DNA of 64,000 nucleotides from Cryptomeria japonica (Eukaryota > Streptophyta > Pinopsida > Cupressales > Cupressaceae), in NCBI RefSeq assembly GCF_030272615.1, contig NC_081413.1:723750649-723814648 (forward strand). The letters run 5' to 3'. The position numbers and the translations under genes are program-made. Each line of letters starts with the position of its first letter. Positions within the stretch are counted from its first letter, which is position 1. Of the stretch, positions 1 through 10,185 are shown one piece after another. The notes beneath the pieces are model-generated. The model did not search any database and was not told where the DNA came from. It saw nothing but the letters and a program-made list of their open reading frames with translations.

Positions 1-2150
1 TGGAATAGAGAATACTTTCATGTTCAACATAGTAACTTTTACCAAAGGGTGAATACCCAACTTAGCCTCTCATTTCTATTAAATGAGGGCTTCAAAAATA
101 AATACATTTTTCAATAGCAATATTAACAAATGATAATAGTAGCAACTCCTAGCTTTTATTTCCTTCCTTTCCAAGAAAACCTGCATTATAAAGTCTTAAG
201 GTTGTGACCTTGGAGGCTCACCTCCCAACCTAGGCTTACTAGAAGCCACCCCCAAGCTTGGAGAACCAAGACCTAAACGGTTACACTCGAGCAATACACA
301 AACAAGCATGGCAAACTCACAACAAACACATTCCCATCCCAAGGCTTAACATCATCACATAATGTGATTTTTACATGGGTGAAGGTGGACTAAGTACCTT
401 GAGGAGAAACTGCAATATAGTAGAACACAAAGCCATCACAAGGCAACCAAGAACACATCACAAGTTCCAAACTTGTCCCAACCATCCTTATGACCCCCAA
501 GGTATACAAGCCATAATATCTCCCCTTATGACCCTCAAATGCATAAACAATAACTATGCAGCAAGGGTCACAAAAATCCCTTGAGATCACTCTCATCCAA
601 AGAGAGCCTCTCACTCTAAGGCTATCAAACAACCCTTCACCCCAAGGCCACTCTACCCTCCCAAGGGTGAGTTTGGCCTTGAAAACTCCCAAAACATAAA
701 TAAAAAGCTTAACCAAAAACAAGGGAAAGATCACACATCTTTCTTCAAAAATTAAACCATAATGGGAGAAAACAATGAAATTCAAATAATCTTTCAAAGC
801 AAATTTACAACATACATAGAAAGAGATTAAACAAACCTTGAATCTACCAAGGGTTTACAAGGGATAGTTGGAGTAGAGCTGCCCAAATCCACACTTCTTT
901 CCTTCCAAGACTTAGCCAAAATTCCTATACTAAACTTTTCAAAAAAAACTTCAAGATCTAGTCTCCAAAGATGGAGAGTGGGTGATTACCTTCCTAAGTC
1001 TCAAACCCTTGCCTAAGAAGGCTTCTCTCACTCTTTCCAACCTCTTGGATAGAGTGAAGGCTCACATTGGTTGGTCTTTCCAACCTATTACAGGTTGCTA
1101 AAATTGGAAAACTTGAAAGAAGGGAAGAGAGAATGGGGAAGAGGAAACTGACACAAGAAAGGAAGGTTAGTCAACCTAGGAGAAGTCCTCTAAGTTGGAT
1201 GTTCGCTCATCTTGGGAAAACCAATTTTTAAGGGGTCAAATCAGTCACATGGGAGTGGTTACATGCTTAAAAATACCCTTAACCCATATGTATACCCTAT
1301 GGACCTTTGGAAAAGCCCCTAAACTAACCCTAGTAGTCCATTTGACCCCTTAGAAACCCATCTGAAGTTAACCTAGGGGTCAAACCTGAGTTGACCACTC
1401 CAAAGACTCTCTACCCAAGGCAAATCTGGGACCACACTCAAATATTTGCAAAAGGCTTTGGTTGAAACAATTTCCCTCAAGAGACATGCCATAATCAAAA
1501 CACTATTCAACACATGTGTCAAGTGGCACAATAAAATACATTACTTAATTTACACATGGAAATTTTCTCTTGTTGGATTTAAACAAATTAATAAATACAA
1601 TTTAACACACATGCAAACATTTACATTTACGAATAAAATACGATACATATAGGGTGTTGTCTTTCCAAATAGACAACCCCTAGTTTTACGAACGTACAAA
1701 GGTCTAGGCTTGATTCTCCATTTTGTTTCCATGGTCACATGGATAATTTTCCTGCGCATCTCAATTACACATTAGTAATTCCCAAATAACCTCATATAAT
1801 ATTAGACACATAAATAGGAATACAAATCAATCACTCTGCATACAATTGCCATCATACAAATCAATTTACCATATATCAAAGCAATCCACATAAGCAATTA
1901 TCATAATCCTCATAAATTTCATCCATTCATAAGATATGCATCATATTTCTAACATCATAATAATGTCCTACAAATTGAATAAATGACATACACCATCTCA
2001 ATGTTATCCTATTCTATATCCATAATGCATAGAAATGAAGCATCAATATATCAATGTTATCCAATCCTAGGATCATATAAAGTTCTATATCCATAATGCA
2101 TAGAAATGAAGCATCCAAAATAGTTCTAACATGAAAATCACTGAAATGCT
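1..2150. other. unassigned non-coding, repeat-like DNA
   Basis: No coding frame here has recognisable protein content. The longest minus-strand frame, around 390-797, is hydrophobic and low in complexity and matches no family I know. A small direct duplication of about 71 bp lies at 2012-2113, where the word TTCTATATCCATAATGCAT occurs twice. Near 2150-2172 the minus strand reads like the start of a plant LTR (TGTGAGGCCCTACCCC), so part of this stretch may be an old LTR. No partner repeat was found in the window, so that remains a guess. Confidence 0.3.
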
Positions 2151-2154
2151 AGGA

Positions 2155-2965
2155 CGGGTTGGGGTAGGGCCTCACACAAGCATTCAAGAGAATTCAAGCA
2201 TTCTTTTCTAGCATTGAGCATTCCCAAGTGTCCATTCAAGGCTAGGTGTTGCATTCAAGTCAAGGATTCAACCATTGAAGAGGAGATTGATTCCAACATT
2301 CAATTCCACACAAGCATTTCTATCAACATTGCTACTACAACCTCCCTTGATGTGATTTACAATTTAGTCTTTCATTTACATCTACTTGCAAGTACTTTCT
2401 TTCATTACTTGGTTAATTCCAAAACTAAGGTTTGACCTAAAGGCAAACCCCCAATCCCAACCCATTTTCCTCTCTTTTCTATGTGTAGGTTGCAGGTGTA
2501 CAGCTGTACTTTTGGATTCAAGCTCCATTTATAGAGGTAAAAAAACCCTTTTCGTTTCACGGACTTTTCAAAGGACCCTATATATTCCCGCCACGATCCG
2601 AACAACTTTTCATCAAATTCGTAGGGCGACTTTATCTTGACATTTTATTGCCAGATCTAGGTGCATGACTTCATCCCATATTCCGATCTCAAGTTATAAT
2701 CAATTCTTTGTCACTTTTGCACTACATAATTCAGTCAATTTCTTTTCTAAATCAAACAAGGAAGAGGGGATCATCCTAACATTCTCAATTCATTCGGAAT
2801 TCAATCTACCATCTTTGTGTGGAGAGATTGAATCTAGTGAATTATCTCACCCCCTCCTTCCTAATATAATGGTGAAAAGTGCTTGAAGGATAATCAATAG
2901 TGAAACTCTCATCTCTCTTTAAGGGAAAGGGTAGTTTTCCTCTTGATCTATCACTCATCATTTTC
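2155..2965 (+). repeat. old diverged LTR copy, inverted relative to the 3097-9964 element
   Basis: This stretch aligns by eye, with many differences, to the reverse complement of the LTRs at 3097-4270 and 8780-9964. Shared landmarks in the same order are ATTCAAGTC near 2255, the GGTTTGACC / GGCAAACCCC block near 2428-2450, ATGTGTAGGTTGCAGGTG at about 2480, CCCTTTTCGTTTC near 2546, and a CCCGCCACGATCCGA block near 2588. It is therefore probably a solo or truncated LTR of the same family, lying in the opposite orientation. Divergence is clearly higher than between the two LTRs of the intact element, which suggests an older insertion. Exact ends cannot be set from the sequence. Confidence 0.6.
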
Positions 2966-2974
2966 ACCACCATT

Positions 2975-2975
2975 T

Positions 2976-3011
<36 letters not shown>

Positions 3012-3096
3012 CACACATATACATATACATATACATATACATATGTGTGTGTATGTATGTATGTATGTACATACATACATACATACTTATATACAT
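2975..3096. repeat. compound microsatellite (TA/CA/TACA)
   Basis: Runs of TA, then CA, then ATACAT and GTAT/ATAC units make up this stretch. It abuts the left LTR of the next element. The sequence immediately right of that element (9965 onward) is the same kind of TACA/TG/TA repeat, so the element appears to have landed inside a simple-sequence tract. Confidence 0.9.
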
Positions 3097-4270
3097 TGTA
3101 AAGTGGAAAATTGGATCATAGTGACTCCCCACCTAGGAGAGAGAAAGGAAGCCACTAGGATGATTTTCACTTAGGAGGAACTTTACATTCAAAAGGGGTT
3201 GAATCCACTAGATCCAAATCTGAGGGGAACAAGGATGTGAATTCTGAGTGGATTGTAAGTGATTGAAGTGTGATTTACCCTCTTTTGTAAATGAGAAAGT
3301 TGACTTGTTGACTATATAGAAAAGATAGAGGAAATGAGTGAAATGAAGAGCTACCAATTCGGGATCGTGTTGTAACTTCAGATCTAAGCTAATTAGACTG
3401 ATGTAGATTTGCCTTGCAAATTTGGAGAAAAGTCATCGGGACCGTGGTGGGAATGTACATGGCCCGTCACAAAATCTGCGAAACAAAAAGGGTTCTTCCA
3501 TCTCTGCAAATGAAGCCCAAACCTGCAATTACAGCTGCGCACCTGCAACCTACACACATAGAAGAGAAGAAAGGGGGGTTGTGGATAGGGGTTTGCCTGA
3601 GTCAAACCCTGGTTGAGGAATCAAACTTGAAAGAAAGTAATTGAAAATGCTTGAATGTAAACAATGGAGATGTATACCTTGTAGATATGCAACTTGTTGA
3701 TGATGATTGCTTTGCTTCTTGAATGTAATCACAAATATTGTATGAAATGGAATGTAGCATGACAAAACCCTAACACACACACATCCTTGCAAATCAATGT
3801 TGTAATGTTTCTCCAATGGATGAATGAAGAAGACTTGAATGCTTGATGATGACCTTGAAATATTGTATTTTCTCCTTATGCTTTTTATCCCTTATCATCC
3901 ATCTATGCGTTGTTCCTCTGTCCATGAATGAGGGTATTGAATTCCTTTTTAAACGTGCCTCAAGGATTAATTTCCAACCATCGAAGCCTGACAAAGAGGA
4001 ATTCCAAACCCCAAAGACAAATTGTGCATAGGAGATCGGGCAGACCTGACATAGGGCCACCCTAAGAGGTGGGGACAAGGGCGCCACACCCCTGTCCTGC
4101 CCTATTTTGGGGCCCAGACAAGGTCTAGAGCAGACACGAGACATGAAGTAGAAAGAGTGAAGGGTTGGAAATGCAGAAATAGGTCTCAGTTAGGGAAGGA
4201 GATATCATCGCCAAGGTGAGGACCCAAAATGTGGTTAAAATTGCAGGGTTCACAATTTTATTATACTACA
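3097..4270 (-). repeat. 3' LTR (in element orientation) of the gag-only element
   Basis: This LTR is about 1,174 bp, with TG...CA ends. It pairs with 8780-9964, with visible substitutions and small indels but full colinearity. Open frames inside the LTRs on the minus strand (3794-4144, and the longer 9074-9838 in the partner) differ in length because of single changes, and look like chance frames rather than genes. Confidence 0.9.
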
Positions 4271-4292
4271 TTTAGCCCCCACTTTAGCAGGA
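4271..4292 (-). other. polypurine tract of the gag-only element
   Basis: Read on the minus strand, CCTGCTAAAGTGGGGGCTAAA ends directly at the LTR start (TGTAGTATAAT). A purine-rich run at this position is the usual primer for plus-strand DNA synthesis and fixes the orientation of the element as minus. Confidence 0.65.
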
Positions 4293-4991
4293 GTATGGCG
4301 TACGCCACTAATGTTGGTAAAGTAGAAGAAAGAGAGAGATGAAGATGAGAGATGCAGTGAAATACCACAAGGATTATAAGACATCACTAATATTGAGGAG
4401 CAAAAAGCCCCCAATGTTAGGGTCTCAACTCACGCCAACATACGCAAGAGAACACAAAACAACAAGGCACAAGACACAAGACACACAAACATAAAGAAAA
4501 AACTCAAAAAGACACATGGCAAGAACAAGACACAAGATGAAAAACTAACTAACCGAAGAGATCTCAAGTTCAGATGTCTCAACCACTAATTAGGACACAA
4601 AGACCAATGCCATCACATAAACATGAGCAATCACACAAAAGAGAAAAATTGACATCATCCATGAACTATCAATAGTAAAACTATGAGTTCATGAGAGGAA
4701 GAAGAGAGATAACATGAATACACACTTTGGTGATCCATGAGAAGAAAGGCGAAGAAGAAAGAAGCCATGGACATCTCACCCCTAAAACTAGGTGATCCAT
4801 GGAGAGAAGGACATGGAAAATCTCACCCCTAGAGCATGTCTAGGTGATCCATGTAAAGAGAGAGTGAACACCATTAGTTCCACTCAACCTCATGCGCGTG
4901 TGTGCAAGTGAGGTTCGAAGCACCTCATAGGAGTGTATGCCCGAGTACGCTACATGTATAGAATGTATAGTACAAGTGTCAAGAAAGGTGT

Positions 4992-5318
4992 GATATCTCT
5001 CTCTAAGAGTATGTGCTCTAGTTCCAAGAATAATCACCCCACATAAAAGAAAAGTGGTGTCATCTCGCTCTAAGAGACCATGCTCTGGTTTCAAGAATGG
5101 CCCACTGTACACGAGAAAAGTGACAACATCTTTCTCTAAGAGATTTCCCTCTGGTTCCAAGAATGTCTCATTGTACAAGACAAGAAGAAGCAAAGACATC
5201 TTGCTCTAAGAGACCATGCTCTAGTTCTGAGAATGACCCACTGTACAAAAAGTGACGACATCTTTCTCTAAGAGGTTTCCCTCTGGTTCCAAGAATGTCT
5301 CATTGTTCAATGCCTAAG
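4992..5318 (-). repeat. degenerate tandem repeat, about 61-70 bp unit, five copies
   Basis: Units begin with CTCTCTAAGAG or CTTTCTCTAAGAG at about 4993, 5061, 5127, 5197 and 5258. Each continues with a CTCTGGTTCCAAGAATG block and a CCCACTGTACA block. The minus strand stays open for 119 codons over four units (4840-5199), giving a repeated LLE-type peptide. There is no sign that this is a protein gene. It lies in the interior of the gag-only element, downstream of gag. Confidence 0.8.
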
Positions 5319-5319
5319 A

Positions 5320-7080
5320 GAAGTATAGTACAAAGGATTAGTGTAGGTGCCCCCCCTTAAGATGTCAACATAGGTTAATGTTGATATCTTAAGGAAAGAA
5401 GAACAAGGATACCTACCTTCATCACAAAGAAGATATCCACCATGCAAAAATGTCATAAATCCAAGCAAGAGAGGGAATACTCTTCAAGCAAGGATAATAT
5501 AGGTGAAAAGAGATATCTTGTTGTAAGTATAAAGGTGATCCTTGGAGGAGAAGAGATCTTTGTTCAAAAGACATCTACCTGCGAGAGGAGTTATCTTAGA
5601 CAAATATAACATCTTCTAGAACAAGAAAAGGAAAGAACAAGAATGCAATCCTTCCTCCTATTTCTAGGTGAAAGGGATTCTTGAGAGGGATGACTCACGT
5701 TTATCCCCCAGAGGGATGGTTGGATTTATCATAGATGTAAATTACCAAGTGTAAAAGAGGTCGTAATCAAGGATTAGCACTTCTTGTATAAGAAAGAATC
5801 CTTGAGCCAATACCCAACAACTGTCCACAAGGAATAACATCAAGTAATAGAACTCATGCCATCCACTTAAAAGGGCAAAGTGGATCCCTAGAGAAAGAGA
5901 GAGAGAAGGATCATTCCCCCCAAGCTAATGGGACAATGAGAAGAGCTTACACAATCTCGTAGAGAGAGATTAAACATAAGCAAATGTGCAATGAACTTAC
6001 ATTAACACATGCAAGAAAAGACATTAGTAAATGTAAAATACATGTCTCAAGAAGTGGTAATCCTCAAAAGGAAGAGAGAAAAAGAATCATATATTCCCCA
6101 AGGGGGATTAATCATAAAAGCATACCATTGTAAGAAATGATAATCACATATGAAAAATGCAGCCCCTAAAAGAAATAATGATAAATGAGAAAGAAAGAAA
6201 GAAATAAAGGGAAAGGAGTGAAAATCCTTGCCCCACAAGTGAGGAGAACTAGGAGAAACATTACATATTTTCTGATGGTGATTGGTTTCAAGTAATATGT
6301 CATCCTAGTGGAACAAATCCTTTCAAGGAAGGGATACATACTTCTCAAGAGATTATTCCCTGCTAAGCGGCACATCATACTTATGAATAATAGAAACCAT
6401 AGAAGAGGTAAGATTTCTAAGAGAATGAAGGAAAGAGAAGAAGTGCAGTACTCATTAAAGATGGCCCACTCCAAGAAAAGAGGAAAACCAAAGAACAATT
6501 ATATGCTAACATGAGAATAACACTATGCAAGAAAAGAGATCTAATAATGAATAATGCACAAAGATAGAGATAAATGTATAGAAAGAAGAAGAAAAATGGA
6601 CTTCATGTTGCTGCCCTAATGTATGTTAAAGTGAAACTATACCACCACTAATGATAAAGAGCTCTCATTAAATGGGTTAATTATGCCATAGGGTGAAGAT
6701 CAACATGAAGGGAAAAGAAGTGTTAAGGCACAAAGTTTTTAATAAAAAATACAGCTAGATCTTCTGTGAGACAAATGTGTGCAAGATCATATTGTAATTG
6801 AACAAATTTCTTAAATGCATAACATTTTCCAAGAGAATGTGAATGTAAATCATGAAAAATGCAATACTCAATACCTTTCCCTTGCTTAAGATTTTTTTTT
6901 TTTATGTTGAGGAGGAAAGAAAATGTTCTTGTCATATTTCAACCTCCAATAGATTCTTGCAGCTAACCTATCAAGATGGTAAATATCGTCTTGACATAAA
7001 GGAGAGGGTTTGTTAGAAGAGGAAGTTTCATTATCCACAATTCTAATTTTGCCACTATCTATGCTATCTTTAATATATTT
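5320..7080 (-). other. internal non-coding region of the gag-only element
   Basis: AT- and GA-rich sequence between the gag-like frame and the tandem repeat. In-frame sequence continues past the gag stop at 7081 for about 65 codons (down to about 6890) and looks protein-like, with alternating polar and charged residues. This suggests the gag product was once longer. The rest, to 5320, has no recognisable protein content and no pol motif. Confidence 0.55.
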
Positions 7081-8124
7081 TTAAAAATCAGGGCAATCAT
7101 CAGCATTATGGTCATGGGTTTGATGAAATGAACAAAAAGGACGCTTTGAAGAAGAAGCATTGTTGTGGGCTTTCTTGATTTGTTGTCTTTGAAGGTGATC
7201 TTTAAAGTTTTGGAGTCTAAGGAATTCGTCCATAGAAAGAGGGGTACCACTTCCTAGGCCTCTTGTAGTAGTTTGTGTAGGAGGATGTATAGGGACACGA
7301 ATTCCATGCTCAAATTTACCAATTCCTTGTCCATTAAAACCTTGTAGATGAAAGGCAAGACTATAAGAATGTTGCAATTGACTAGATGGAGGAACAAGAT
7401 CATGAATTTCTTTAAAATCTGATGTGTAAGGAGGCAGAAAAGGATTTGTAGATGAAGGAGGAGTATCATGTGAAATGACAATCCCTTTGCCTTTATCAAG
7501 CTTATCCTTTTTGGAAGATTGGGGAAGAACATCTTCATCATCTAAAAGATCATTTTTAGTGATTTCTATGCGAGGGGAAAGGTCATGAATAAAATGCATG
7601 GCATCATCCTCTCTACATAGAATTTGATGTTGAAGATAAGTCTTAGGAGAATAAGGAGGATCTAAAGATGTAAGAATGTTGATGTTTTCATATTGCCCCC
7701 TTTGCTCAAGGGTGTGTGTAGAAGAAGATGGATCCATATTACTTTCTAATGCTTGCTCTCTTATAGATAGATCATTGGGTAAAGTATTAGATCTCATTTC
7801 ATCCACACAAGATACCCTAGGAGAGGTACAAAGATTAGGATCTCTAGGTTTAGGATCTACAAAAGCTTTAAGGTGATTAACATAGGAAATGCATTTTGTT
7901 AACAACGTCACCATAATGAAACATAAATGATACATGAAAGCTTTGAGCTCTAATTGAAAAGAAAATAATTTGGAAATCCTAACAACACGATATGACCAAG
8001 TGCTATGAAGAAAGAGAAGCAAGAGGAAATGGAAGAAACTCTTATTCGACACATGATAAATATATGCAAAAATAAATGTAATCACATGTGAAAGAGCAAG
8101 TAAATCCAGTTTATTAATTGTCAT
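7081..8124 (-). pseudogene. gag-like protein with CHHC zinc knuckle
   Basis: The protein-like part runs from about residue 110 (from MRSNTLPND) to the end at residue 347. The first about 90 residues are hydrophobic and look like read-in from non-coding DNA, so the true start is probably one of the internal methionines. The C-terminus carries CSFHQTHDHNADDC, a C-x2-H-x4-H-x4-C knuckle, the variant seen in plant Ty3/gypsy Tat-type Gag and also in the large element at 45460-46401 (CDFHRNKGHQTNDC). Between them is a Pro/Ser-rich polar linker. The stop at 7081 is a TAA inside a T/A run, and the same frame continues beyond it, so the gene is probably truncated. Role by family: nucleocapsid and particle formation for the element RNA. 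Confidence 0.65.
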
Positions 8125-8779
8125 TAAAAGTCTCTTAAGTGAAATCTGAATTTGCTGGAAAAGTAGATCTAAAATTAGGACCTTTTTATGAAAATTAATT
8201 TTAAGATGTGAATTTGATGAAATTTCAATTTGTGTTTGACCTTAGGGAGTGTTAAAATTGATAAAGTACATTGATTTTATGGATTTGACCAGGGAAATAT
8301 AGTCAAATCCGTCTCCTAAAATTTCAGGAAAAAAGTCGAGGACCATGGCGGAAACGCATATGGTCCGACCAACTTTTTTTGAAATCTTCAGGGATGATAG
8401 AGATTATGATTTTAACGTGGAATCCAAAATAACAGCCAATTTGGAGATGTCTAGATCGGTCAAACTTGCAGTCAAAGGTCAAAAATAGAAGAATCCTAAA
8501 AATTAGGATTTTGTGATTTAACCACTGAATTTTCAGATAAAGAGACATATTTGAATTACAATTTTGAAATAGAAATCAGATCTGTAACAAGCAATTAAAA
8601 TTTTATACCTCACAAGCTTAATTTTCTCAAAATGAAAAATTAGGATTTTTATGCAATTAACCTCTAAAATTTGCAAACAGATCAAACTTGAAAATTAAAA
8701 TTTGAAATTAAAATTGTAATTAATCAGATCTAAAAATGAGAAATCAGAATTAATGTGTAAGACTTCAGGTTCACCAAAA
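8125..8779 (-). other. leader and candidate primer-binding site of the gag-only element
   Basis: Leader between the 5' LTR (8780-9964 on the minus strand) and the gag-like frame. Directly inside the LTR the minus strand reads TTTTGGTGAACCTGAAGTC (about 8761-8779). TGG at this position is typical of a tRNA 3'-end complement, but I cannot name the tRNA with confidence. Confidence 0.4.
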
Positions 8780-9964
8780 TGTAAAGTGGAAAATTGGATC
8801 CTAGTGACTCCCCACCTAGGAGAGAGAAAGGAAGCCACTAGGATGATTTTCACTTGAGAGGAACTTTACATTCAAAAGAGGGGTTGAATCCGCTAGATCC
8901 AAATCCAAGGGGAACAAGGATGTGAATTCTAAGTGTATTGTAAGTGATTTAAGTGTGATTTACCCTCTTTTGTAAATGAGAAAGTTGACTTGTTGACTAT
9001 GTGGAAAAGAGAGAGGAAATGAGTGAAATGAGGAGCTACCAGTTCAGGATCGTGCTGTAACTTCAGATCTGAGCTAATTAGACTGATGCGGATCTGCCCT
9101 GCAAATTTGGAGAAAAGTCGTCAGGACTGTGGTGGGAATGTACATGGTTTGCCACAAAATCCGCAAAATGAAAAGGGTTTTTCCATCTCTACAAATGAAG
9201 CCCAAACCTGCAATTACAGTTGCACACCTACAACCTACACACATAAAAGAGAAGAAATGGAGTTGTGGATAGGGGTTTGCCTCAGTCAAACCCCGGTTGA
9301 GGAATAAACCTTGAAAGAAAGTAATTGCATATGCTTGAATGTAAATAATGGAGACGTATACCTCGTAGATCTGCAACTTGTTGATGATGATTGCTTTGCT
9401 TCTTGAATGTAACCACAAATGTTGTATGAAATGGCATGTAACATGACAAAACCCTAAAAAATATATGCATGATTGCAAATGAATGTTGTAATGTTGCTCC
9501 AATGGATGAATGAAGAAGACTTGAATGCTTGAATGCTTGATGATGACCTTGAAATCTTGTATCTTCTCCTTATGCTCTTTATCCCTTATCATCTGTCTAT
9601 GCATTGTTCCTCTATCCATGAATGAGGGTATTGAATTCCTTTTTATACATGCCTCAAGGATTAATGTCCAACCATCAAAGGTCGACAAAGAGGACTCACA
9701 AACCCCGAAGATAAATTGTGCATAGGAGATCGAGCAGACCTGACATAGAGCCACCCTAAGAGGTGGGGACAAGGGCGCCACGCCCATGTCCAGGCCTATT
9801 TTTGGGCTCGGATAGGGTCTAGAGAAGACATAGGACATGAAGGAGAAAGAGTGAAGGGTTGGAAATGCAGAAATAGGTCTCAGTTAGGGAAGGAGATGTC
9901 ATCGCCAAGGTGAGGACCCAAAATGTGGTTAAAATTGCAGGGGTGGCAATTTTATGACACTACA
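8780..9964 (-). repeat. 5' LTR (in element orientation) of the gag-only element
   Basis: About 1,185 bp, with TG...CA ends, colinear with 3097-4270. Differences include a short repeated GAATGCTTGAATGCTTGAT near 9525-9541 and scattered substitutions. As the 5' LTR it would hold the element's promoter. No clear TATA box could be placed with confidence. Confidence 0.9.
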
Positions 9965-9986
9965 CATACATACATATACATATACA

Positions 9987-10041
<55 letters not shown>

Positions 10042-10087
10042 ATATATATATACATACACACACACACATATGTATACATACATATAA

Positions 10088-10154
<67 letters not shown>

Positions 10155-10183
10155 TGTATATGTGTGTGTGTGTGTGTGTGTGA
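9965..10183. repeat. compound microsatellite (TACA, TG, TA, TG)
   Basis: TACA/TATACA units, about 50 bp of TG, a CA/TA mixture, about 60 bp of pure TA (roughly 10090-10151), then TG again to about 10181. Open frames over this tract on both strands are simple-repeat artefacts. Confidence 0.95.
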
Positions 10184-10185
10184 CA

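Larger units (their letters stand above)
3097..9964 (-). mobile_element. non-autonomous LTR retrotransposon, gag-like frame only
   Basis: Two long direct repeats, each starting TGTAAAGTGGAAAATTGG and ending ACTACA on the plus strand, bound a 4.5-kb interior. The element reads on the minus strand: just inside the left LTR the minus strand has a purine tract (AAAGTGGGGG), and the only gag-like frame is minus-strand. No reverse transcriptase, RNase H or integrase motif is visible in any frame, so it would need enzymes from another element. A short target duplication cannot be confirmed because both flanks are TACA-type microsatellite (TACAT on the left, CATAC on the right). The structure fits the class called TR-GAG or LARD in plants. 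Confidence 0.85.

Noticed and set aside
9074-9838. 254-codon minus-strand frame
   Set aside because: It lies wholly inside an LTR. The partner LTR at 3097-4270 has the frame broken into short pieces, so it is not conserved as protein.
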